From: an uncultured Eubacteriales bacterium
GTDB lineage: Bacteria > Bacillota > Clostridia > Oscillospirales > Oscillospiraceae
Length of the DNA: 29,322 nt
Direction: 5' to 3'
Assembly (NCBI GenBank): GCA_900555665.1
Contig: USLX01000010.1
Coordinates: forward strand, 1 to 29,322
Position numbers and translations under genes: made by a program
Notes under the pieces: model-generated
Seen by the model: the letters and a program-made list of their open reading frames with translations, nothing else
Databases searched by the model: none
What the model was told of the DNA's origin: nothing
In this document: in pieces, positions 1 to 8,047 of the stretch
Position numbering within the stretch: the stretch's first letter is position 1
Layout of the letters: every line of letters starts with the position of its first letter

Positions 1-23
1 GAAACCCCTGATGGGTTTCTTTC
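1..23 (+). terminator. Intrinsic terminator of a gene upstream of the window
   Basis: GAAACCC and GGGTTTC form a 7-bp stem around a 5-nt loop, followed by TTTC. The gene it serves lies before base 1, so the assignment rests on shape only. Confidence 0.55.
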
Positions 24-84
24 ACACTATCTTCCTTTCCGAAAACACAGATTTCCGCATTCATCTATAGTGTAGTGAAAACAC

Positions 85-122
85 AAATCCCTTGAAAACC
101 CAGTGTTTTCAAGGGATTTTTT
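85..122 (+). terminator. Strong intrinsic terminator
   Basis: A perfect 15-bp stem (85-99 with 105-119) with a 5-nt loop runs into a T tract. The 5' arm begins with A residues, so it could also work on the minus strand. With the hairpin at 1-23 it insulates this region from the upstream gene. Confidence 0.8.
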
Positions 123-141
123 CTGTTTTTCGCATCTTTTT

Positions 142-203
142 CAGGTCGCTTGCGTTCTTTCCGATTTTTGAGGAAGGCAGGCGGTCTGTTTTTTATGAAA
201 ATT
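142..203 (+). repeat. Copy 1 of a 62-bp dispersed hairpin repeat
   Basis: This stretch matches 3059-3119 with seven mismatches and one indel over 62 positions. The right arm GGCAGGCGGTC, the following T run and the final TGAAAATT are shared. The left arm is mutated here, so the hairpin is weaker than in copy 2. The start codon of the recombinase remnant (195) lies inside the repeat, so the repeat and that gene fragment probably arrived together. It is probably a small dispersed element or a conserved terminator-like module; two copies cannot decide which. Confidence 0.7.
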
Positions 204-416
204 ACGATGAAACCGGCGGGAGAAAATTTGTCCATCAAAAGGGTATTTGAAGATTTCGTGGCCACCCAAATGGCGAAGGGTGTGTCTGACAAAACGGTCG
301 ACATCTATCACGCGCATTTTCACTCGATCAGCAGGCATTTGGACACAGCCTTGACCTTCGATGAATTGACGCAAGCAGACCTCGACCGGATGGTTGGATC
401 AATGCGCCTGAAATAG
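195..416 (+). pseudogene. Tyrosine recombinase/integrase remnant (N-terminal core-binding domain only)
   Basis: The 73 codons from ATG 195 to TAG 414-416 encode a helical segment typical of the SAM-like core-binding domain of tyrosine recombinases. The landmarks are a stretch around VFEDFVATQ, a conserved-looking KGVSDKTVDIYHAHF, then LTFDELTQADLDRM. Intact recombinases are about 300-400 residues. The catalytic domain with its R-H-R-Y residues is absent here and is not found downstream, where a promoter for the next gene begins at once (421). There is no convincing ribosome binding site; a T run precedes the ATG. I read this as a decayed integrase fragment left by a lost mobile element. The family assignment rests on pattern memory of the N-terminal domain. 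Confidence 0.6.
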
Positions 417-420
417 GGGC

Positions 421-448
421 TTGACAAATGCGAAAAATGTTGTATACT
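421..448 (+). promoter_or_regulatory. Sigma-A promoter for the PLP enzyme / NhaC unit
   Basis: A perfect -35 TTGACA (421-426) is followed after 16 bp by -10 TATACT (443-448). Transcription should start near 455. This places ATG 492, with its AAGAGGAAA ribosome binding site, in the transcript, and rules out any start at or before the promoter. Confidence 0.8.
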
Positions 449-491
449 TTAGTCAATCAGTTCGCTATCGAATTAGTAAGAGGAAACAACC

Positions 492-1470
492 ATGGAACCA
501 ATTGAAGAATTTTTGCAAAACACACCGCGCGTACCGCTTCTGCCCGCGCCAACGCCGCTCCACCGACTGCGGCGACACCCCCTCTGGGGTGGAACTATGG
601 ATCAAACGGGATGATATGACCGGCATTGGCCCAGGCGGGAACAAGGTCCGCAGCTTGGAATTTTTGCTGGGCGAGGCCAAGGTGCAGGGCGCAACAAAGA
701 TTTTGGCGGCGGGACCTGTGCAGTCGAACCTCTGCGTGCTGACGGCCGCGGCCTGTGCAAGGGCCGGACTGGACTGCGAGCTGCTGATCAACGGCGCGGA
801 GCCGGAGCGAAAGGAAGGCAATCTGCTGCTGGAGCAGCTGCTCGGCGTGAAAACGCATTTTCTGGGCCCCTGTGACGGTGAAATGCGAAACCAAAGGATG
901 GAGGCGCTTGCGGCGGAATATCGCAGCGCGGGTGAGAGGGTCTATGTGGTGCGCAACGGCGCGACGAGCGGCCGCGGCGCACTGGGCTATGTGGCTGCCG
1001 CGGTGGAGCTGCGCGCACAGTGCCGCGAGATGGGCCTTGAACGGATGACAATTTTTGCCCCTGGCGGAAACGGCGGCGTCGCTGCAGGTCTTATCTACGG
1101 GAACGCACTGCTTGGCCAGCCGTTTGACCTCGTGATCGTCAGCGTTGAGGATGACCGGCAGACACTGCGCGCGCACATTCAGACCGTGATTCAGGAGGCC
1201 GAGGCCATCACCGGCCTGCCGATGCCGCTGCTCCTGGATAACGCGGCGCAGATCACGGACGCCTACCGCGGCGCCGGTTGGGGTGAAAACACCAAACAGA
1301 GCGAACAGGCCGTTCTCTCCTTCGCGCGCAGCGAAGGAATCTTCCTCGAAAACGTCTACAACAGCAAGGTCTTCGTGGGGATGATGGATTGGGCTGAAAC
1401 CGGAAGGATCACAGGCCCGGCCTGCTATCTGCATACAGGCGGCTTCGGATCGTTATTCGCACAATACTAA
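492..1470 (+). pseudogene. D-cysteine desulfhydrase / ACC deaminase family PLP enzyme, frameshifted
   Basis: Translation from ATG 492 (ribosome binding site AAGAGGAAA at 478-486) starts like this family, MEPIEEFLQNTPRVPLLPAPTPL, but runs into a stop at 612. The rest of the enzyme continues in another frame from about 583 to TAA 1470. Removing one C from the run at 578-582 joins the parts into about 325 residues, the normal family length. It also places the GGNK lysine at residue 51, the PLP lysine number in ACC deaminases. Other motifs are WIKRDD, VQSN, APGGNGGVAAG and a C-terminal HTGG loop near SLFAQY. Members remove amino groups from small amino acids such as D-cysteine, giving pyruvate, ammonia and sulfide. 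Usual VQSNH reads VQSNL here, so the substrate is uncertain. Either the gene is broken or the extra C is a sequencing error. Confidence 0.8.
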
Positions 1471-1492
1471 GGATTGAGAAAGAGAGATTACT

Positions 1493-2923
1493 ATGGATTA
1501 CGGTTTTTTGACATTACTGGTTCCGATCCTGACGCTGGCCGTCGCGATCGCGACGCGGAAGGTGCCGCTGGCGATGCTGCTTGGGATCTTTGTGGGACAG
1601 CTGATCGTGAACGGCTGGAACCCGTTCACGGCGATCAACGCGGGCGTCAACGGCATTCTGGACGTCTGCGCGGACACCGGGAATTTAAAAACGTTTTTGT
1701 TCACGGCGCTGATGGGCGCGTTTGTCATCCTCGTTCGGGTGTCGGGCGGCGTGAAGGGCTTCGTCAACTACCTGACGGAGCAGAGCCAGCGCGTGAAAAG
1801 CAAGCGCATGGCGATGCTCATCGCCTATGTGATCGGCATTATCATCTTCATCGACGGTCTGCTCAGCATCATGTTCACCGGCGTGGTGACGCGGCCTCTG
1901 ATCGACAAGTTCAAGGTCTCGCGCGAGAAGCTGGCCTATATCTGCGACGCGACATCCGCTCCGGTCAACGCAATCATTCCGCTGAACTCCTGGGGCGCGA
2001 TGCTGATGAGCCTGATCGCGGCGGAGATCGCCTCCGGCTACATCCAAGGCGAGCCGATGAACCTTCTGGTGCGGAGCCTGCCGTTCCAGTTTTACAGCAT
2101 CCTGTCGCTGCTGTTTGTGCTTTTCTACATCCTGACCGGAAAGGATTGGGGCCCGATGAAGAAGGCGGAGCAGCGCGTGCAGACCACCGGTAAGCTCTAT
2201 GACGACGGTGTGACGCCGCTGCTCAACGACACCGACGGCTTTGATGAGCTTGTGGCCGAGGGCAAGGAAAACAAGTGGAACATGATGCTGCCCCTGATTA
2301 CGCTGATCGGAGGCACGTTTATCGGCCTGCTGGTCACCGGCGGCGGCAATCTGGCCGCGGGCGACGGCACGACGTCGATCCTGTACTCCGTGACTGTGAC
2401 GCTTCTGATCATGTGCGTGATGTACACGAAGCAGAAGCTCATGACGGCCAAGGAGTTTGGCGAGTATGTGATGAAGGGCGTCAGCAGTATGCTGGGCCTT
2501 GTGATTCTTCTGGTGCTGTCGTTTGCGATTGGCAGTGTCATCAAGGGCATGGGCACCGGCCAGTTCCTTGCCAGCCTGATGGGCGAGAGCGTGAGCGGCG
2601 CGTTCTGCCCGACGATTGTGTTCCTGATGGGCGCACTGATGTCGTTCTGCACCGGCACGAGCTGGGGCACGTTCTCGATTATGATGCCGATTGCGATCCC
2701 GATGGCCGTGGCCATGAACGGCAATATCCTGCTGACGATCGGCGCGGTGGTGTCCGGCGGCATCTTCGGCGACCACTGCTCGCCGCTTTCGGACACGACG
2801 ATTCTCTCCTCGATGTCGGTCGGCACGGATCTGTTCTCGCACGTGAAAACGCAGCTGCCCTATGCACTGGTCACCGCGGCCTGCACCGCAGTGCTCTATG
2901 TCGTGTTTGGGATCGCCATGTAA
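1493..2923 (+). CDS. NhaC-family Na+/H+ antiporter-like membrane protein
   Basis: This 476-residue protein has about 11-13 hydrophobic helices and the hallmarks of the NhaC family: an N-terminal PILTLAVAIATRKVPLAMLLG, then IFIDGLLSIMFTGVVTRPL, SAPVNAIIPLNSWGA, FCTGTSWGTFSIMMPIAIP and FGDHCSPLSDTTILSS. Characterised family members exchange cations (Na+/H+) or organic acids (malate/lactate with Na+ and H+, MleN). Substrate cannot be read from sequence. It follows the PLP enzyme gene after 22 bases and shares its promoter, so it may move the substrate or product of that enzyme or balance ions during amino-acid degradation (inference). The ribosome binding site is purine-rich but weak (GAAAGAGAG). 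A strong terminator follows. Confidence 0.85.
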   Translation: MDYGFLTLLVPILTLAVAIATRKVPLAMLLGIFVGQLIVNGWNPFTAINAGVNGILDVCADTGNLKTFLFTALMGAFVILVRVSGGVKGFVNYLTEQSQRVKSKRMAMLIAYVIGIIIFIDGLLSIMFTGVVTRPLIDKFKVSREKLAYICDATSAPVNAIIPLNSWGAMLMSLIAAEIASGYIQGEPMNLLVRSLPFQFYSILSLLFVLFYILTGKDWGPMKKAEQRVQTTGKLYDDGVTPLLNDTDGFDELVAEGKENKWNMMLPLITLIGGTFIGLLVTGGGNLAAGDGTTSILYSVTVTLLIMCVMYTKQKLMTAKEFGEYVMKGVSSMLGLVILLVLSFAIGSVIKGMGTGQFLASLMGESVSGAFCPTIVFLMGALMSFCTGTSWGTFSIMMPIAIPMAVAMNGNILLTIGAVVSGGIFGDHCSPLSDTTILSSMSVGTDLFSHVKTQLPYALVTAACTAVLYVVFGIAM

Positions 2924-2925
2924 CG

Positions 2926-2955
2926 AAAAAGAGCCGCCCGCGGGCGGCTCTTTTT
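2926..2955 (+). terminator. Perfect palindromic bidirectional terminator
   Basis: A 15-bp perfect inverted repeat (2926-2940 with 2941-2955) starts with five A and ends with five T around a GC-rich core. It begins two bases after the NhaC stop codon and closes that operon. The symmetrical A/T flanks allow termination in both directions. Confidence 0.9.
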
Positions 2956-3058
2956 GCGCGGCCTCCTTGTATCAAGAAACATACGAGCGCGGTATTGCAC
3001 CCTGTTTTCATCCGTGCGGCTCGGTGTTTGTATTTTGTTTGGCCGGTCAATCCAAGAT

Positions 3059-3119
3059 CAGACCGCCTGCGTTCTTTGCGATGTTTGAAGAAGGCAGGCG
3101 GTCTGTTTTTGTGAAAATT
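3059..3119 (+). repeat. Copy 2 of the 62-bp dispersed hairpin repeat
   Basis: Arms 3061-3076 and 3088-3103 pair over 16 positions with one mismatch and an 11-nt loop, followed by TGTTTTT. It resembles an intrinsic terminator, but no gene ends just before it, since the NhaC terminator lies 100 bases upstream. About 87% of positions match copy 1 at 142-203. Unlike copy 1, it is not followed by recombinase-like sequence. Confidence 0.7.
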
Positions 3120-3163
3120 CTGAAAAATGGGAAGCACTGTGTTTGCGGTGTCAATATTTTCGG

Positions 3164-3192
3164 TTCCCACATCGGAAAAACTGTGTTATACT
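3164..3192 (+). promoter_or_regulatory. Probable sigma-A promoter for the M3 peptidase
   Basis: A weak -35 TTCCCA (3164-3169), a 17-bp spacer and a good -10 TATACT (3187-3192). A small CCCCGC/GCGGGG hairpin lies in the leader at 3203-3219, ahead of the ribosome binding site. Confidence 0.6.
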
Positions 3193-3252
3193 ATTCCATA
3201 CACCCCGCACCCGGCGGGGGATCATCAAGGAACTGGATAAAGGAGATTTACC

Positions 3253-4956
3253 ATGAAATTTCAGGATATGTCGTATCAGCGGCCGGATCTGACGGCGGTT
3301 AAGGAAGAGCTGCACACATTGACGGAGCAGCTGCGGGCGGCGAAGGACTATACTGAGGCCCGAGAGGTGTTCTTGAAGCACGAAGCGGCGAATATTCATG
3401 TGGAAACGCAGGCGACACTGGCAAGCGTGCGGCACACCATCGACACGCGCGATCCATTCTACGACGCGGAAGAGACGTTTTGGAATGCCGCAACGCCGGA
3501 ATTGGAGGAATATGAGGACGCATGGAAGGCTGCGATGCTGGAGAGCCCGTTCCGCAAGGAATTTGCGGCGGAATACGGCGATCTGATGTTCGTCAATGCG
3601 GAGATCGCGCGCAAGGCCTTCTCCCCGGAGATCATCCCGGAGAGCCAGCAGGAGAACGAACTGACGCAGGCCTACGGCAAGCTGATTGCCAGCGCACAGA
3701 TTCCGTTTGAGGGCGGCGTGTATACGCTCTCGCAGCTCTCGCCGTTTAAAAATGACCCGGACGATGCGCGGCGGCTGGCTGCGTGGCAGGCCGAGGGAGC
3801 CTGGTACAAGGAGCACCAGGCGGAGTTTGATGAAATCTATGACAAGCTTGTCCATCTGCGCGACACGATGGGCAAAAAACTCGGCTACGAGGGCTATACG
3901 ACGCTTGGCTATTACCGGATGGGCCGCAACTGCTACGGCAAGGCGGATGTGGAGCAGTTCCGCGCGGCCGTTGTGAAATACCTTGTTCCGCTGGCGGACA
4001 GCATCTACCGCGAGCAGGCGAAGCGGCTTGGCAAGGAGTATCCGATGACGTTCGCCGATAACGCGCTGATGTTCCGCAGCGGCAACCCGAAGCCTTGCGG
4101 CGACGCGGACACGATCCTGGCACAGGGCAAGAAATTCTACGAAGAGCTCTCTCCTGAGACCGGTGAATTCTTCAACATGATGCTGGACAATCAGCTTCTC
4201 GATGTCCTCTCCACGCCCGGCAAGGCCGGCGGCGGTTACTGCACGAGCCTCGGCGACTACAAGGTCCCGTTCATTTTCGCGAACTTCAACGGCACGCAGC
4301 ACGACGTCGAGGTCGTCACGCATGAGGCCGGCCATGCCTTCGCTGCGTGGATGAACCGCGACCGCGTGCCGTATTCTACAATCTGGCCGAGCATGGAGAG
4401 CTGTGAGGTGCATTCCATGTCCATGGAGTTCTTTGCCTGGCCGTGGAGCAAGGGATTCTTTGGTGCTGATACCCGCAAGTTCCGCTACAGCCATCTGGCC
4501 GGTGCGCTGACGTTTATTCCGTACGGCACGATGGTCGATCATTTCCAGCACGTCGTCTACGAAAAGCCGGACATGACCCCGCGCCAGCGGCACGATGTTT
4601 GGAAGGAATTGCTCGGCGTCTATATGCCGTGGATGAAGCTCGGCAGCGAAATTCCGTTCTACGGCGACGGCGAGGGCTGGCAGCGGCAGATCCACATCTA
4701 CCAGAGCCCCTTCTATTATATTGATTACTGCCTGGCACAGACGGTCAGCCTCCAGTTCTGGGCGAGCCTGCAGAAGGATCCGAAGGACGCCTGGGCGCAC
4801 TATATGGCCTACACGAAGCAGGGCGGAAGCCGGACGTTCACGGAACTGTTGAAAAACGCGGGTCTGGACAGCCCGTTTGAAGAGCGCTGCCTGCGCGGCG
4901 TGTGCGAGACGGCGAAGGCGTGGCTTGATGCCTACGACCTGACGGGCATCCAGTAA
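3253..4956 (+). CDS. M3-family zinc oligopeptidase (oligoendopeptidase type)
   Basis: This 567-residue cytoplasmic peptidase has no signal peptide. The zinc site is HEAGH (His357, Glu358, His361) with the third ligand probably Glu385, 28 residues later. The second M3 enzyme in this window shows the same spacing. M3 enzymes cut short peptides, not folded proteins, so this one probably degrades peptides brought in from outside. The start at ATG 3253 follows AAAGGAG with good spacing. A downstream membrane-protein gene overlaps its stop by one base (TAATG). The peptide importer begins about 760 bases downstream. It is similar in length to the PepF-type protein at 26193-27986 but clearly diverged, so the two are paralogues with probably different peptide preferences (inference). 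Confidence 0.9.
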   Translation: MKFQDMSYQRPDLTAVKEELHTLTEQLRAAKDYTEAREVFLKHEAANIHVETQATLASVRHTIDTRDPFYDAEETFWNAATPELEEYEDAWKAAMLESPFRKEFAAEYGDLMFVNAEIARKAFSPEIIPESQQENELTQAYGKLIASAQIPFEGGVYTLSQLSPFKNDPDDARRLAAWQAEGAWYKEHQAEFDEIYDKLVHLRDTMGKKLGYEGYTTLGYYRMGRNCYGKADVEQFRAAVVKYLVPLADSIYREQAKRLGKEYPMTFADNALMFRSGNPKPCGDADTILAQGKKFYEELSPETGEFFNMMLDNQLLDVLSTPGKAGGGYCTSLGDYKVPFIFANFNGTQHDVEVVTHEAGHAFAAWMNRDRVPYSTIWPSMESCEVHSMSMEFFAWPWSKGFFGADTRKFRYSHLAGALTFIPYGTMVDHFQHVVYEKPDMTPRQRHDVWKELLGVYMPWMKLGSEIPFYGDGEGWQRQIHIYQSPFYYIDYCLAQTVSLQFWASLQKDPKDAWAHYMAYTKQGGSRTFTELLKNAGLDSPFEERCLRGVCETAKAWLDAYDLTGIQ

Positions 4957-5489
4957 TGGCAGGGAAGCGCGGACGGCGCAGCTATCTGGATGATTTTCAG
5001 CGCGACGTCAACGGCGAGTATCAGTACCGTGGGGCGCATTACCGGTATGCCGGGATGATGGAATACCGAACATTGCGGCGGAGCCTCTGGCTCTGCTGCG
5101 GGTTTGGCACAGCGCTGGTGCTGGCGGCCGGGTGTCTGCCGGGCGCGACAGCGGGTGCGGCGTGGTATGTGACGCTGCCGACGATGCTGGCGCTGGCGGC
5201 CTGCGGGTTTCTGCTCTGGACGCTGGCACGGTGGACAAAGGGCGGAATGACGCTTCGCGCCTACGTTCATGCACAGACGGTCAAGCGCCTCCCGGCGGAG
5301 GCGCTGATCGCGGCGGGAATGTCTGCCTTCGGCGCTGTGGGGCAGGGGATTGCGCTTTTGTTGGAAAATTCCGTGAATTGGGCGAAGATCGGCCATTTTT
5401 CTGCACTGACGGTTGCAGCAGGATTATTTATACGGACGCATGTGCTTATGAAACGGACAGTTTATGACTTTATCGATGCAACCAAATAA
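4956..5489 (+). CDS. Hypothetical four-helix membrane protein coupled to the M3 peptidase
   Basis: I do not recognise this 177-residue protein. It starts with a basic, polar segment (about residues 1-40, with YLDDFQRDVNGEYQYRGAHY). Two hydrophobic helices follow near 44-65 and 70-90. After a short loop with HAQTVKRLPAEA come two more helices, near 114-135 and 145-162, and a basic tail. The ATG shares its A with the last base of the upstream TAA stop, so translation is probably coupled to the peptidase. No catalytic motif is visible. It could be a membrane partner of the peptidase or simply an operon passenger. Confidence 0.75.
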   Translation: MAGKRGRRSYLDDFQRDVNGEYQYRGAHYRYAGMMEYRTLRRSLWLCCGFGTALVLAAGCLPGATAGAAWYVTLPTMLALAACGFLLWTLARWTKGGMTLRAYVHAQTVKRLPAEALIAAGMSAFGAVGQGIALLLENSVNWAKIGHFSALTVAAGLFIRTHVLMKRTVYDFIDATK

Positions 5490-5561
5490 ATAAAAATGTT
5501 CGCTGTTTACCGTTTTTTAACTTTTTTAGCCAGAAAATTTTTGCAAAAAATGAAAGTGCAG

Positions 5562-5590
5562 TTGATTTCAGGCGCATTTTATGATAGTAT
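5562..5590 (+). promoter_or_regulatory. Sigma-A promoter of the peptide importer operon
   Basis: -35 TTGATT (5562-5567), a 17-bp spacer, then -10 TAGTAT (5585-5590) inside an AT-rich stretch. The predicted start near 5598 leaves a leader of about 120 nt before the binding-protein ATG at 5720. Confidence 0.65.
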
Positions 5591-5615
5591 AAAACGGTAC
5601 TATAACCAAGGGTGT

Positions 5616-5683
5616 ACGCGAAAGAAAAACAGCGCCTGAAAGGGCCGGCCCTTTCGCGTTTTTCACAGCAGAGCTGTGAAAAA
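5616..5683 (+). promoter_or_regulatory. Leader RNA with competing hairpins, possible attenuator
   Basis: Three helices can form between promoter and gene. (a) ACGCGAAAG (5616-5624) pairs with CTTTCGCGT (5651-5659), directly followed by TTTT. (b) GAAAGGGCC (5638-5646) pairs with GGCCCTTTC (5647-5655). Helices a and b share 5651-5655, so only one can form fully. (c) TTTTTCACAGC (5659-5669) pairs with GCTGTGAAAAA (5673-5683) and takes up the U tract of a and b. The ribosome binding site (5707-5712) is outside all three. This is a classic layout for transcription attenuation, but no ligand class is recognised. Confidence 0.5.
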
Positions 5684-5719
5684 ACATCTCTGGTGATAAG
5701 AAAATCAGGAGGTTTGAAA

Positions 5720-8047
5720 ATGAAACACATGAAGCAGCTCATCGCACTGCTCCTTGCGCTCGTGCTCTGCCTCGGTCTGCTTGCCGGCTGCGCCAGCAAG
5801 ACGACGGACGACACGACGACGCCCTCGGACACCACGCCCGCGGACGACACCAGCAAGGACACCACCGAAGGCGGCGAGGACGCCACCGACGAGACCGTTG
5901 GCAACCCCGACGGCACGATCGTCATCGCGGAGACCGGCTTTGAGGGCAAGTTCAGCCCGTTCTTTGCCGCTTCCGTGCCTGACCAGGCCGCGCATACCCT
6001 GACACAGGCCGTTCTGCTGAATGCGGATCGCCGCGGCGAGATCATCATGCACGGCATCGAAGGCGAGACCCGCAGCTACAACGGCACCGACTATACGTAT
6101 TATGGTCTGGCTGACTGTGAGGTCACCGAGAACGACGACGGCACCGTCACCTATGCCATCACGCTGCGTGACGACGTCACCTTCTCCGACGGCACGCCGA
6201 TGACCATCGACGACGTCATCTTTAATATGTATGTCTACATGGACCCGACCTATGACGGCTCCGCAACGTTCTACTCTGTGCCGATCGTCGGCATCGACGA
6301 GTATCGCGGCGGTATGGACACCCGCATGAATGTCATCCTTGCGGCTGGTCCCGATGGCTATGAAGCCAACGACCTCTACACCGAGGAGCAGTACAACACG
6401 TTCTGGGCTGCGTTCCAGACCGCGGGCGAAAAGTTTGCACAGTCCATTGCGGACTATGTCATGGAAAACTACGGCGCGGCTGACTTCGCGGCGGCGGTTG
6501 CCATGTGGGGCTATGAGGCCAATGACGCCGCTGAGCTGTGGAGCAAGATCGTTGAGACCTATGGCTACGATCTCTCTGACGACGGCATCAACAAGGAAGT
6601 TGCCACCACTTCCATCACCGACTTCCTCGCAGAAGAGATTGGCGATACCTGGAACGACTACATCGTCGGCGTGAAGACCGGTGAATCTGCCGACCATGTC
6701 GAAGGCATTGTCAAGACCGGCGATTACAGCATGACGCTGACCACCAGCGAGCTGTCTACCACCGCGATCTATCAGCTCCAGATGGAGATCGCGCCGATGC
6801 ACTACTACGGCGACGCGAGCCTCTATGACTACGACAACAACTCCTTCGGCTTCCCGAAGGGCGATCTGAGCCTTGTCCGCGCCAAGACCAGCACCCCGAT
6901 GGGCGCAGGTCCCTACATCTTCAAGGAATACTCCGACGGCGTGTTCTACACCGACGCCAACCCGAACTACTTCCTTGGCGCGCCGAAGAACGGCCACGTC
7001 AACATGAAGGAAACCCAGGAAGCCGACAAGATCACCGGCATCCAGTCCGGTGCGCTCGACATCTCTGACCCGAGCTACTCCCTTGAGGTCCGCAACCAGA
7101 TTGCTGACATCAACGGCGCAGACGGCGACGACGGCGCGGTCATCACCACCCGCCTGAAGGACTACCGCGGCTATGGCTACATCGCTCTGGCTGCCGGCAA
7201 CGTCAAGGTCGGCGACGATCCCGCTTCTCAGGAATCCAGAGATCTCCGCAAGGCCATCATGACCGTCCTCTCGGCGTACCGCGATGAGGGCATCGACTCC
7301 TACTACGGCGAGACCGCTTCCGTCATCAACTACCCGATTTCCAACACGTCCTGGGCGGCTCCGCAGGTCACCGACGACGGCTATCAGATCGCGTACTCCA
7401 CCGATGTGGAAGGCAACGCCATCTACACCGCTGACATGAGCACCGAGGATAAGTACGCGGCTGCTCTGAACGCGGCGCTTGGCTACTTCGAGGCTGCCGG
7501 TTACACCGTTGAAAACGGCAAGGTCACTGCGGCTCCGGAAGGCGCTGCCATGGAATACACCGTCAACATCGGCGGCTCCGGCAACGGCGACCACCCGACG
7601 TTCCAGGTTTTGACGAACGCGGCTGCGGCTCTGAAGACCATCGGCTTCAACCTGATCGTCAACGATATGGCGCAGGCCGCCGACCTGTTCGCTTCTTACA
7701 AGTCCGGCGAGGCGGAAGGCTGGGTTGCTGCATGGCAGTCCACCAACGACCCGGATATGTATCAGCTGTACCACAGCAAGGGTTCCACCAACTACTACGA
7801 GATCAACGACGCTGACCTCGACGAACTGATTATCGCTGCCCGTCAGACCACGGATCAGGAAGCTCGTAAGGCCATGTACAAGGAAGCCATGGAAATCATC
7901 CTTGACTGGGGCGTGGAGCTGCCCGTCTATCAGCGCAGCGAGGCGTCCATCTTCTCCTCCGAGCGGATCGTTGTCGATTCCATCCCGAAGGACATGACTC
8001 CGTACTGGACATACCTGTCTGAGATCGATCAGATCCAGGTTCAGTAA
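5720..8047 (+). CDS. Peptide ABC transporter substrate-binding lipoprotein (SBP_bac_5 family, enlarged)
   Basis: This 775-residue lipoprotein starts at ATG 5720 behind a perfect AGGAGG. A signal peptide ends in the lipobox LAGC (Cys24), followed by a Thr/Asp-rich linker to about residue 57. Family 5 features include DDVTFSDGTPMTIDDVIF (about 150-168) and a GAGPYIFKEY-like strand. A C-terminal domain ends in a tyrosine/serine-rich peptide-binding region typical of OppA/DppA proteins. The family norm is 500-600 residues. Here about 130 extra residues, rich in acidic and aromatic positions, sit at about 197-326, where ordinary members pass straight from the first lobe into the DYTVTFTL-like strand. 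It captures substrate outside the membrane and delivers it to the permeases encoded next. Peptides are the likely substrate; the extra domain makes a specialised one possible. Confidence 0.88.
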   Translation: MKHMKQLIALLLALVLCLGLLAGCASKTTDDTTTPSDTTPADDTSKDTTEGGEDATDETVGNPDGTIVIAETGFEGKFSPFFAASVPDQAAHTLTQAVLLNADRRGEIIMHGIEGETRSYNGTDYTYYGLADCEVTENDDGTVTYAITLRDDVTFSDGTPMTIDDVIFNMYVYMDPTYDGSATFYSVPIVGIDEYRGGMDTRMNVILAAGPDGYEANDLYTEEQYNTFWAAFQTAGEKFAQSIADYVMENYGAADFAAAVAMWGYEANDAAELWSKIVETYGYDLSDDGINKEVATTSITDFLAEEIGDTWNDYIVGVKTGESADHVEGIVKTGDYSMTLTTSELSTTAIYQLQMEIAPMHYYGDASLYDYDNNSFGFPKGDLSLVRAKTSTPMGAGPYIFKEYSDGVFYTDANPNYFLGAPKNGHVNMKETQEADKITGIQSGALDISDPSYSLEVRNQIADINGADGDDGAVITTRLKDYRGYGYIALAAGNVKVGDDPASQESRDLRKAIMTVLSAYRDEGIDSYYGETASVINYPISNTSWAAPQVTDDGYQIAYSTDVEGNAIYTADMSTEDKYAAALNAALGYFEAAGYTVENGKVTAAPEGAAMEYTVNIGGSGNGDHPTFQVLTNAAAALKTIGFNLIVNDMAQAADLFASYKSGEAEGWVAAWQSTNDPDMYQLYHSKGSTNYYEINDADLDELIIAARQTTDQEARKAMYKEAMEIILDWGVELPVYQRSEASIFSSERIVVDSIPKDMTPYWTYLSEIDQIQVQ

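Noticed and set aside
421..600. Long plus-strand frame beginning at TTG 421 as the true start of the PLP enzyme
   Set aside because: It begins inside the -35 box of the promoter and its first 56 residues do not resemble the family. ATG 492 in another frame has the ribosome binding site and a family-like N-terminus.
1685..2842. 385-codon minus-strand open frame opposite the NhaC gene
   Set aside because: It is rich in His, Arg, Gln and Ala, as expected from the antisense of a GC-rich membrane protein gene, and has no ribosome binding site or family motif.
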